This document shows, piece by piece, positions 32,687 to 40,384 of a DNA stretch of 40,538 bases. The stretch comes from an uncultured Lachnospiraceae bacterium (GTDB lineage: Bacteria > Bacillota > Clostridia > Lachnospirales > Lachnospiraceae): the NCBI GenBank assembly GCA_910586615.1, contig CAJUJP010000032.1:1-40538 (forward strand). The letters run 5' to 3'. The first letter of the stretch is position 1, and every line of letters starts with the position of its first letter. The position numbers were made by a program, and so were the translations under genes. The notes below the pieces were generated by a model that did not search any database, was not told the origin of the DNA, and was given only the letters and a program-made list of their open reading frames with translations.

Positions 32687-33298
32687 CTATGCCTGTATTT
32701 CAAGAAAATTTTTCAGAATCTTCATACCCACATCTGAGCTTTTCTCCGGATGAAACTGACACGCAAACACATTGTCCTTCTCCACAGAAGCATGAATATG
32801 CGCCGCATATTCCGTTGTTGCCGTCACAATCTCCGGATGATCTGCCTGCAGATAATAGGAATGTACAAAATATACATAGGACTCTTCCGGGATTCCTTCA
32901 AACAACCTGCCCCTATTCGGATAATGAAGCGAATTCCAGCCGATATGCGGTATCTTAAGCCCCTGGTTCTCAGGAAGCCTCACGATTCTGCCGGGCAGGA
33001 TTCCCAGTCCCCGGACTCCCTCACACTCTTCACTGGATTCAAACAAAAGCTGCAATCCGAGACATATCCCCAGAAATGGCGTTCCTCTGTCTGTTACTTC
33101 CCGTATAATCTCTTCCAGATGATATTGACGAATTTTACCCATCGCATCGCCAAAAGCACCTACTCCCGGAAGAATCACATGGCTGGCGGAAACGATTTCA
33201 TCACGCTCCCTTGTTACAACAATATCCTCACCCAATGCAAGTATTGCTTTCTCCACGCTCTTAATATTACCGGCATCATAATCGATCACTGCAATCAT
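32687..33298 (-). CDS. hisH: Imidazole glycerol phosphate synthase, glutamine amidotransferase subunit
   Basis: A 203-residue class I glutamine amidotransferase that supplies ammonia to HisF. The catalytic cysteine is C79 in LGICLGLQLL, and the His/Glu pair is in QFHPEKS near the C-terminus. The ATG at 33298 begins the family block IAVIDYDAGNIKSV, with AGGAG eleven bases upstream; the longer frame runs into a repeat element. It forms an isolated pair with hisF. Confidence 0.96.
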   Translation of the reverse strand: MIAVIDYDAGNIKSVEKAILALGEDIVVTRERDEIVSASHVILPGVGAFGDAMGKIRQYHLEEIIREVTDRGTPFLGICLGLQLLFESSEECEGVRGLGILPGRIVRLPENQGLKIPHIGWNSLHYPNRGRLFEGIPEESYVYFVHSYYLQADHPEIVTATTEYAAHIHASVEKDNVFACQFHPEKSSDVGMKILKNFLEIQA

Positions 33299-33381
33299 TC
33301 TGTCTTCTGCTCCTGTTTCCGTATCATATCTTACACGCTTACCACTGTTCTGATCCGGTTTTGTTGTGCCATCCCTATATA

Positions 33382-33456
33382 CTAATCCCCATGCATATCG
33401 CAAGTCGGCTTACGATACTGCTTAAACAGGCAGTTGAAAAATCTTTGATTTTTCAA
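33382..33456. repeat. Modular hairpin element B, including copy 2 of the 25-bp repeat
   Basis: It starts with the 25-bp repeat (33382-33406) also seen at 9298-9322, continues into the ATATCGCAAG...GATACTGCTTA module (33395-33424) and ends with the hairpin TTGAAAAATCtttGATTTTTCAA (33434-33456). The last two modules match 18831-18896 in swapped order. The hairpin starts two bases before the stop codon of the acidic repeat protein on the minus strand and could work as its terminator, though no T-tract follows. Confidence 0.72.
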
Positions 33457-33457
33457 C

Positions 33458-36157
33458 CTACTCTGCCTCCGACTCCTCTGCTCCTTGAATCCGGTCAATA
33501 ATCCCTTCTTCCTCGGGCAGTACATCTTTCTTCACATCAGGTACATCCTCATCACCCGCAAGGTTTTCGCCAAAAATGATAACATGAAGTCGCTGGGAAT
33601 AAGTCACATCGTCTCCCGAAGCAATGATATCCAAAGCCTCATCTTCTGTCACACCATATGATTCTGACAATGCTGCAAGAATCTGTCCGTATGCTTCATC
33701 CAGTTCGCCGCTGATCTGATACTCTGCAGCAGCATCTGTAAGATTGCGGCAGCGTTCTACACCTTCAAGTAACGCGTCCAGCGCCTCCAAAGGCATATCC
33801 ATTTTGCGATAGTTATCGTATGATTCCAATTTACGCTGCACCTGCAGTATAATACTGCTCTTCTCAAACAGCGCCTTATCTTCCTCACTCAATTCCTTGC
33901 CATAAAGAAGATCATATACCTGCTCATACTGGTTATGGTCATAGGCCACTCTTGCCTCCTGTTTTTCCATCTGATCAGGGAGCAGCAATGTCACAAGAAT
34001 AATGCTGGCCGCAATTGTCGCGCAGAACAGGAATACAGATATCACCTTTTTCCTGGAAAGTTTCTTCTCCGGTGTCTTCGGCTCCTCCTCGGCATTTTTC
34101 TCTTTCTTTTTCTTCTTTTCCTTTTTAGGCTTCTTGGGCTTAGCCTCTTCCGTTTCCTCTCCCTCGGCCCCGGCCTCAGCCTCATTCTTTTTACCTTTTT
34201 TGCCTTTTTTCTTTTCCTTCTTATTTTTCTTCTTGGCGTTCTTCTTATCTTCTGCACTCAATTCCGCCAAAATCTCTTTATTTTCATCCGACAGACTACC
34301 GATCATCGCGCCGGAATCATCTAACTCTCCATCATTAAGCAGATCTCCGCTTTCATCCTCATCCTCTTCCAGTAAAAAGGCTAAAAACCGTGAAAAAGCT
34401 CCTTGCTTTGCGGGTTTTTCCTGCGTATCTCCCATCCCGCCCAGAAGGTCTTCCAAACCACTCTCCGCTTCTTCTCCTGCCTTTTCCTCCTGCGTTCCCT
34501 TCTTTCCGGCTTTCTTTGCCTTCTTCTCCCGCTTTTTTCGTTCTCTTTCTTCCTTCTTTTTCTGCTTTCTGGCATCCTTACCGCCGTCACGCTCCGCCAG
34601 CTCTTCCGGCGTAATTTCACGGATAGCCCCGGGATCACCTTTTCCTCCTGCCTCATCAGAAAAGAAATCAAATTCGTCTCCGTCGTCCGCCCCGCCTGAA
34701 ACACCATCTAACATAGCCAGCATATCATCATCCACGGCCACGCCCTGATCCGATTTTTCCAGCAGATCATTTATCTCCGACAAATCTTCATCATTTCCCA
34801 TACCTGCCAGAAGTGCGGAAAGATCCTCATCATCTCCGCCTGATTCCTCAATCGCAAAATCATCCAAAGCATCCGATTCGCCATCTTGTTCTGATAAAAA
34901 ATCATCTCCAAGTAAATTATCAATATCTTCCTCTGACATATCAGCAACGTCTGATGACATGTCATTTTCATCCACATCAAATTCTTCCAGGCCAAGATCG
35001 CCCAGATCCAAATCGTCTAAAGTAAGATCATCCAAAGCCGTATCCTCTTCCGTCATCAGTCCATCGGACCCCATATCTTCCTCAAGTGTCAATTCGTCAG
35101 GCATCGCCTCTTCGTCTAATGCCAATTCATCAGGCAGTGACTCTTCATCCAATGCCAATTCATCAGACAGCGCGCCTTCATCAAGTGATAGCTCGTCAGG
35201 CAGTGTCCCTTCGTCAAGTGACAGTTCATCGGGCAACGTTTCTTCATCCAATGCAAACTCGCCAGGCAGTGTCCCTTCATCAAGTGCCAATTCATCAGAC
35301 ATTGCACCTTCATCAAGTGATAACTCGTCAGGCAGTGTCCCTTCATCCAATGCCAATTCGTCAGACAGTGTGCCTTCATCAAGTGATAACTCGTCAGGCA
35401 ATGTCCCTTCATCAAGTGTCAATTCATCAGGCAGTACACTTTCATCCAATACCAACTCATCGGACAGCATACTCTCATCCAGATCAAGTTCATCAGTCAT
35501 TGAATCATCCGGAAGCATTTCTTCCATCGACGTTTCATCCAGCACCAGATCATCAAAAGAAAAATCATCCGGCACAGATGCATCGTCCATGCTCAATTTA
35601 TCAGACAGCATCTCTTCATCCTGTCCTGTCTCTTCCGATAATTGCATTTCATCCAGTGTCAGCTCATCAGGCAATGTTTCATCTTCAGTTATCTGAAGCT
35701 CATCCTGCTGTGCTTCATCATCAAATAGCGGCTGCTCTGGCATCTGCATCCCATCCAGCTCAGCTTCATCAGACAACATTTCTTCATCTAACATAAGACC
35801 ATCCAAAGCATTCTTCAAAGCTAATTCATCTGACTCCATATCATAATCAGAGTCAGAGATTCCGGACATCATCTGGCCTGACGTATCACTCTCAGAAAGA
35901 TCCATGTTTTCCATCTCGTCAGATATGTTTTCTTCTGCTCCGTTCTCCTGCCCCATAGAAGCAAACATGGCCTCTATATCATCCACGTTCATAGCCTTAT
36001 TATATTCTCTTCCCGCCGGTTTTTCCCCACCAGAATCTGTCTGTATCTCTGCGGAATCTGCCGATGCGTCTCCCAATTCTGATAAGTCGGAATCATCGCT
36101 GTCGCCATCCATCAAAGATTTTAAAAGGTTATCTAAATATTCTTCACTTGAGCCCAT
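33458..36157 (-). CDS. Acidic membrane protein with thirteen 11-residue repeats
   Basis: An 899-residue protein I cannot assign to a family. Residues 1-500 are extremely acidic. At 222-364 stand thirteen tandem 11-residue repeats close to DELSLDEGTLP (33-bp DNA repeats, 35066-35494). A lysine-rich stretch (about 530-700) precedes a single membrane helix (705-726, ISVFLFCATIAASIILVTLLL). The last 170 residues, helical and TPR-like (HNQYEQVYDLLYGKELSEEDKA), would face outside. Short motifs ending in LL recur (MSEEDIDNLL at 407-416; LSEINDLL; LDNLLKSL at the N-terminus) and resemble the FliM CheY-binding motif. GGGGAG precedes the ATG. A signalling or scaffold role is only a guess. Confidence 0.88.
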   Translation of the reverse strand: MGSSEEYLDNLLKSLMDGDSDDSDLSELGDASADSAEIQTDSGGEKPAGREYNKAMNVDDIEAMFASMGQENGAEENISDEMENMDLSESDTSGQMMSGISDSDYDMESDELALKNALDGLMLDEEMLSDEAELDGMQMPEQPLFDDEAQQDELQITEDETLPDELTLDEMQLSEETGQDEEMLSDKLSMDDASVPDDFSFDDLVLDETSMEEMLPDDSMTDELDLDESMLSDELVLDESVLPDELTLDEGTLPDELSLDEGTLSDELALDEGTLPDELSLDEGAMSDELALDEGTLPGEFALDEETLPDELSLDEGTLPDELSLDEGALSDELALDEESLPDELALDEEAMPDELTLEEDMGSDGLMTEEDTALDDLTLDDLDLGDLGLEEFDVDENDMSSDVADMSEEDIDNLLGDDFLSEQDGESDALDDFAIEESGGDDEDLSALLAGMGNDEDLSEINDLLEKSDQGVAVDDDMLAMLDGVSGGADDGDEFDFFSDEAGGKGDPGAIREITPEELAERDGGKDARKQKKKEERERKKREKKAKKAGKKGTQEEKAGEEAESGLEDLLGGMGDTQEKPAKQGAFSRFLAFLLEEDEDESGDLLNDGELDDSGAMIGSLSDENKEILAELSAEDKKNAKKKNKKEKKKGKKGKKNEAEAGAEGEETEEAKPKKPKKEKKKKKEKNAEEEPKTPEKKLSRKKVISVFLFCATIAASIILVTLLLPDQMEKQEARVAYDHNQYEQVYDLLYGKELSEEDKALFEKSSIILQVQRKLESYDNYRKMDMPLEALDALLEGVERCRNLTDAAAEYQISGELDEAYGQILAALSESYGVTEDEALDIIASGDDVTYSQRLHVIIFGENLAGDEDVPDVKKDVLPEEEGIIDRIQGAEESEAE
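35066..35494 (-). repeat. 33-bp tandem repeats (13 units)
   Basis: Thirteen in-frame units encode variants of DELxLDEgtLP/S (residues 222-364 of the acidic protein). Units differ mainly at residues 4, 8-9 and 11, so the array is old enough to have diverged but could still vary in copy number by slippage. Confidence 0.92.
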
Positions 36158-36188
36158 AATTTCTCCCCGATAAAACTTTTTATGTCTA

Positions 36189-36217
36189 ATTTTAACACAT
36201 ACTGTTCTATTTCACAA
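36189..36217 (-). promoter_or_regulatory. Promoter of the acidic repeat protein gene
   Basis: Minus strand TTGTGA (36212-36217), 17-bp spacer, TAAAAT (36189-36194), about 32 bp before the ATG. Confidence 0.68.
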
Positions 36218-36255
36218 ACCTCTTTCTGAAAATCCAGGCCATGTAATCTGTTCCC

Positions 36256-36388
36256 GTTACTGCTCACTCCGTTCCAGTAACAGGTAAAAATCCATGCAAA
36301 ATCTGCTTCGCAAATGGATTTTTACTTGCAATATATACGTTTTCATACGGATTTAGCAGTAAATGCTAAATCCTGTGTGAACAGTAAC
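36256..36388. mobile_element. MITE-like element 3 with 8-bp target duplication
   Basis: A 133-bp non-coding element. Inverted ends GTTACTGCTCAC (36256-36267) and GTGAACAGTAAC (36377-36388) differ at one position. The 8-bp direct repeat CTGTTCCC flanks it exactly (36248-36255 and 36389-36396). Inside are two perfect hairpins, GTAAAAATCCAT...ATGGATTTTTAC and GGATTTAGCA...TGCTAAATCC. The ends differ from the GTAACAG ends of the other two elements, so this is a separate subfamily. The remaining 36397-36617 is AT-rich and shows no gene. Confidence 0.85.
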
Positions 36389-36617
36389 CTGTTCCCGCCA
36401 CAATTCACACCCACACCAGATCTCGCATTGATTTTATAATGATTGGGTATAAAAAGCAGCCTGTTTCTTTCAACGGCTTAAACTGCCCGCATATTTACCC
36501 GGCAATGTGGATTTATCATAAAATACCATTTTATGCACCTGATATATCAAATGTATATCAAACACCTCATTCACACTAAATATGTTAATCATCACACAAC
36601 TGACATTCATGTGATTT

Positions 36618-37421
36618 TTAGTACTCCTCGCCCAATCCACATAAAAATTCCACAGGATCCGCCTGTATTCCGACTCCTTTTCCGCCTATCTCCCCGCCAA
36701 GCTGATACAGCACCGGATGAACGCGGTAAAGAAAAGCTTTCTGATTATAGAAAGCAATCTTTTCCAACGGAAAACGCAAAATCGTCGGGTATTCCATTCC
36801 TACTCCCAGTTCCAGCACACATAATTTCTTATTGACCGTTCCCTGAAGCCATTTTGTGTACTCACGCCACTGATCTATGTATCCTTCCTCGGCATATCGC
36901 TTCACACCTAACTGGTTAAACCTCAGTTTATTCCCGCATGTTTCACAACACGGCTCCTGAAGCTCCTCGATTGAAATCTCTTTTCTGTAATATCGAAGCA
37001 CCGCATTATAATGCTGAACCGGAACATCACTTAAAATATGTGAACAATTACAATCGCACTGCATCTTACGGAAACCGCCACAAGGTGTCACAACACGATT
37101 TTCCGTAAATTTTTCTTTATATATAAGATCATCCATGCACAGAGATACAATAAAATAATTTTTTCCGGTAATGATCTTATGTAGATTCTTATATGCCAGT
37201 TCCCACCGTTCTGCATTCCTCTGCATTAAAACCATCTTCTGTAAAAAGGGAATGATCCAGACACGATCTTCATTGTCACCAATTTCCTTCTCTATTTCAC
37301 GATATCTGACATCATTCGTCAACGCTCTCCAATCGTATTGGAAATCCTCTCCAAGCCCTACAAGAACCAGTTCCGCTTCCTGCACCCGCTCATATATTTC
37401 CTGCAATCTGCTGTCTCTCAT
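36618..37421 (-). CDS. SIR2-like protein with cysteine clusters
   Basis: A 267-residue protein. The N-terminal LVLVGLGEDFQYD fits a Rossmann-type SIR2-like NAD pocket, though the classical GAG motif is changed. Two cysteine pairs (CDCNC near 120, CCETC near 155) could form the zinc module, and the late VLELGVGMEYPTI and RVHP segments fit the rest of the fold. The catalytic HG of true sirtuins is not evident, so deacylase activity is doubtful. The ATG at 37421 has GGGG seven bases upstream; an in-frame GTG four codons earlier overlaps that site. Confidence 0.68.
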   Translation of the reverse strand: MRDSRLQEIYERVQEAELVLVGLGEDFQYDWRALTNDVRYREIEKEIGDNEDRVWIIPFLQKMVLMQRNAERWELAYKNLHKIITGKNYFIVSLCMDDLIYKEKFTENRVVTPCGGFRKMQCDCNCSHILSDVPVQHYNAVLRYYRKEISIEELQEPCCETCGNKLRFNQLGVKRYAEEGYIDQWREYTKWLQGTVNKKLCVLELGVGMEYPTILRFPLEKIAFYNQKAFLYRVHPVLYQLGGEIGGKGVGIQADPVEFLCGLGEEY

Positions 37422-37641
37422 GATGTACCCCACACTTCCCGCTATGCTGCTTTATAACACATTTAATACGTAACAAACATGCAGAAAACACAAGCCTTTT
37501 GTACTCTCTGCAAAAATATGTTTATTTTATTCCCTTTTCGGAAATGTGTTACCCATGCATACATTCTCAAACACAGCATACATTTCTGTACAAACTATAT
37601 ATTCTGTAGCAGCTGAACAGCTCTATAAACTGGAATATATA

Positions 37642-38035
37642 TCAACTTTGCAAATATTCAATCAGCTTACTTGCATATTCAATACTATGTTCGTGCAAAT
37701 TCTGCCCATGCCCCATATGTTCAATCTCTACATCTATGATAGCAGGCAGATATTTTTTAATAATGTAACACTTTTCTTTGGGTATTGCTCATTTGAATCT
37801 CACCAAACCAGGACAGTTCCTTTGTAACTTCTTATATTTTCAGGGATATTGTAACGATACACAAATTCACATACCTGATAAGAAATACAAATTGCACGAT
37901 AGATTATCCATAATATAATCTTCTATCTCATTACAGTCTTTTTCAAGGCTAACAAGTTCACCTGTTCTCTCGCTGTGACCATCCACTTCCGCCAAGATCA
38001 CATAATAGTCTGACACCGTTTTAAAATTGGTTCAT
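37642..38035 (-). pseudogene. Decayed unidentified gene
   Basis: On the minus strand, protein-like stretches lie in different frames. One reads MNQF, then after a one-base shift KTVSDYYVILAEVDGHSER and on to a stop at 37867. Another (about 37642-37785) contains KKYLPAIIDVEIEHMGHGQ. Charged, well-balanced composition suggests former coding, but I recognise no family. The surrounding 37422-37641 shows nothing. Confidence 0.45.
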
Positions 38036-38268
38036 AGCAAAGCATTGCCGTAAAACCATCCCATGCATAAATAGTATTGACTTCTTATTTTTGTCTCCAA
38101 AGCATAAGAAATTCATAAAATCCTTCTATACAAATTTAGATTGTGATTTAATGATTTTAAAGGAAAACAAAATCACCTAAAACATTATAACACAAAATAT
38201 ACGGGAATTGGTACGCTGATTGAAATGCTTTCATTAAATCAATGAAAAGAGACCAAATAAAAAGGAAT

Positions 38269-38418
38269 ATGATTTACGCAACATACAATGTCTACCATAC
38301 CAGCATTGACATATACACCTATGCAGCTTACTTCTTACGAATAAACTACAACAAAGTAAAAGATAGATTGAAAACTACACCCTGCTCTGAATGTGCCTTG
38401 CAGAGAATTACGAAGTAA
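38269..38418 (+). CDS. Possible small ORF ending in hairpin element
   Basis: A 49-codon frame from ATG with AAAGGA three bases upstream, too close to be a good ribosome site. It begins MIYATYNVYHTSIDIYTYAA and its last codons lie in the hairpin cluster at 38383-38464. There is no family match that I know. The stretch 38036-38268 shows nothing else. Confidence 0.2.
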   Translation: MIYATYNVYHTSIDIYTYAAYFLRINYNKVKDRLKTTPCSECALQRITK

Positions 38419-38464
38419 TTCTCGTATAGTTAATTTGCGAAGCAAATTTACTATAAATGCTCTG
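38383..38464. repeat. Two GAA-loop hairpins between 7-bp direct repeats
   Basis: GAGAATTACgaaGTAATTCTC (38403-38423) is followed by a second hairpin with 14-bp arms and a GAA loop (TATAGTTAATTTGC at 38425-38438 with 38442-38455). The second contains GCGAAGC, known as an unusually stable DNA mini-hairpin. The direct repeat TGCTCTG occurs at 38383-38389 and 38458-38464. No terminal inverted repeats were found. Confidence 0.6.
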
Positions 38465-38544
38465 GCAAAAGATGCACAACTTGAATATGCAAGACTTGTA
38501 TTTCCGTTCCATCAACACTTGGTTTTCCCATAAGAAGATTCCTT

Positions 38545-38986
38545 TTATTTAATAATCATATTCCATTTACCATTTTCAATTACATATTGAAATTCCGTTA
38601 AATTATCATCTTCGATCACTTGAAGAAGCGGGGATAAGTCATTTACATTATTCATCTTTGGCAATTCTGATCTTTTTACCCAAACCATTTCTCCCTCCTC
38701 TGATGATGTTACTTCTCCAAGAAATTCGTCTGTATGAAATAAAAATATAATGTACCGCTCATTCTCAATGGGAAATTGCTCGATTCCGCATAATCTTGGA
38801 TTCTGAATATCAAGCCCAGTTTCCTCTTTCATTTCCCGAATGACAGCATCCATGATAGATTCATTTTTTCAATGAGTCCTCCGGGCAAAGTCAAACCTTT
38901 CCAATCATCTTTTAATCTGTTTTGTAGAAGATATTTATCATTTTGTTGAATCAGGCATAAAACCGTTAATTCAACATTTTCTGCAT
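38545..38986 (-). pseudogene. Nudix hydrolase (MutT-like), frameshifted
   Basis: The 3' part (38545-38853) has the second half of a Nudix box, SIMDAVIREMKEETGLDI. The first half is in another frame just upstream: LTVLCLIQQNDKYLLQNR, then GLTLPGGLIEK. The frames would join if the run of six A (minus strand; 38864-38869) had seven, restoring GX5EX7REUXEEXGU exactly. A second shift in an A-run near 38977 separates the likely start ATG at 38986. The intact form would hydrolyse oxidised nucleotides or similar. Sequencing error in homopolymers is possible, but two breaks favour a pseudogene. Confidence 0.82.
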
Positions 38987-39084
38987 ACGCTATATCTACA
39001 TATACTGCTCAATTTCGCTCCAAGTTTTCATTGTCAGAATATTTTTATCTTCTGCGTAAGGCAGATCAATTACCCCTATGCGCG

Positions 39085-39112
39085 AAAACAAAAGCCGGGA
39101 AAATCCCGGCCT
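39085..39112 (-). terminator. Rho-independent terminator of cheV
   Basis: GCCGGGA and TCCCGGC form a 7-bp stem (39094-39110) followed on the minus strand by TTTTGTTTT. Confidence 0.88.
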
Positions 39113-39131
39113 TTATCACTTTGGTAAAATA

Positions 39132-40034
39132 TTAGTTCAGATTTAAAACCAACTCATCCACTGTGCGTACCAGATTACCGATCTCAGGTTTTGAGAGCTG
39201 TGCATTTGCACCAAGTGATGCGCCCTTTCTCTTCATTTCATCATTTACAAGAGAAGAGAAAATTACGACAGGAATATCTTTCGTCTCTTCATCAGATTTA
39301 ATAAGTTTCGTCAGTCGGTGTCCATCCATAAGCGGCATCTCAATATCCGTAATAACACACTGAACATGCTCTTTCAATGTTCCTTCTTTTTTGCACTCCT
39401 GAATAACATCATATGCCTGCTGTCCGTTCTCTGTATGAATCAAATTAGCATATCCGGCTTTATGCAAGGAATCAACAATCAACTTATTCAGAAGTGGCGA
39501 ATCCTCAGCAATCAAAATCGGTACATCATTTCTATGCCGCTCACCCATCTCTTCAATATCTGTCAGCTTCAAGCCCGTCTCAGGATTAATATCCGTCACA
39601 ATTTTCTCAAAATCAAGAATAATAATCAGACGATCTTCAAACTTGATGATACCAGTTGAAACACCTTCTTCAGTCGTCGAGACAGTTGAACCCGGTTTGA
39701 TAATATCCCGCCAGGATACACGATGTATACCTACGACAGAATCAACATGGAATGCAATATCCAGCTTATTAAAACTGGTAATGATAAACAATCCACCCGG
39801 CTGTGCCGTACCACGCTGCAGACAATTCTTCAGATCGATTGCGGTGATCATTGTATCACGCGGCATGAATATGCCTTCCACACTCGGATGTGCATTCGGT
39901 ACCGGTGTAACCGGCTGATATGTAATGATTTCTTTAATCTTCGCAACATTAATACCGTATGCATTGCCATCCAGCTTAAATTCAAGCACCTCCAACTCAT
40001 TTGTTCCATTTTCAAGCAGAATCTTCGTATCCAT
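39132..40034 (-). CDS. cheV: Chemotaxis protein CheV
   Basis: A 300-residue coupling protein: an N-terminal CheW-like domain (LEFKLDGNAYGINVAKIKEI, then VVGIHRVSWRDI) and a C-terminal response-regulator receiver (PILIAEDSPLLNKLI; phosphoacceptor Asp in CVITDIEMPLMDGH; later KPEIGN lysine). It links receptors to CheA, and its phosphorylation adapts the response. The ATG at 40034, with GAGGTGG five bases upstream, is preferred over the GTG at 40043, which is inside that site. It stands alone here, away from other che genes, and may serve the CZB receptor at 15817. Confidence 0.95.
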   Translation of the reverse strand: MDTKILLENGTNELEVLEFKLDGNAYGINVAKIKEIITYQPVTPVPNAHPSVEGIFMPRDTMITAIDLKNCLQRGTAQPGGLFIITSFNKLDIAFHVDSVVGIHRVSWRDIIKPGSTVSTTEEGVSTGIIKFEDRLIIILDFEKIVTDINPETGLKLTDIEEMGERHRNDVPILIAEDSPLLNKLIVDSLHKAGYANLIHTENGQQAYDVIQECKKEGTLKEHVQCVITDIEMPLMDGHRLTKLIKSDEETKDIPVVIFSSLVNDEMKRKGASLGANAQLSKPEIGNLVRTVDELVLNLN

Positions 40035-40145
40035 GTAATCCACCTCACGCTATGTATTTAGAAAATACCTCTAAAATCTACCAGATTGCCTGTACATTTC
40101 ATTCTATTCAATCAAACAAATCTACTGCAATCTCAAATTTCTTTA

Positions 40146-40151
40146 ATTATA
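40146..40151 (-). promoter_or_regulatory. -10 element probably serving cheV
   Basis: Minus strand TATAAT (40146-40151) lies about 110 bp before cheV, just beyond the T-tract of the tandem terminator. No convincing -35 box is visible. Confidence 0.4.
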
Positions 40152-40155
40152 TCAT

Positions 40156-40202
40156 AAAAAAAATAAAAAAAAAACACTATTTGCATTTTTTTGCAAATAG
40201 TG
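40156..40202 (-). terminator. Second terminator downstream of the rRNA operon
   Basis: CACTATTTGCA and TGCAAATAGTG form an 11-bp stem (40175-40202) followed on the minus strand by a long T-tract (40156-40174). It backs up the terminator at 40224-40246. Confidence 0.85.
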
Positions 40203-40223
40203 CGAATATTTATTGCATTTATT

Positions 40224-40246
40224 AAAAAATAGAGGGACATCCCCTC
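40224..40246 (-). terminator. First terminator of the rRNA operon
   Basis: Minus strand GAGGG and CCCTC (40232-40246) with a 5-base loop, followed by TATTTTTT. It lies about 140 bp after the 23S gene. Confidence 0.8.
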
Positions 40247-40384
40247 AAAACCGAACCTGATGACCACTTACAATGATTTTTTCCTATCCTTTATTCTGTC
40301 GGAGAATCCGTCAGGATTCTCTCAAACGAAGCTGTAGTTGATCTTGGGCATGGTCTTTTCATGCCTTAGATTAACTCTTCGTTT

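Noticed and set aside
35066..35494. CRISPR-like array
   Set aside because: The 33-bp units are contiguous, coding and without unique spacers.
34959..35696. Ser-rich open frame on the plus strand opposite the acidic repeats
   Set aside because: It arises because the antisense of Asp/Glu/Leu repeats gives Ser-rich repeats; there is no ribosome site.
37546..37827. 93-codon open frame on the plus strand
   Set aside because: AT-rich with no ribosome site; the opposite strand has more protein-like fragments.
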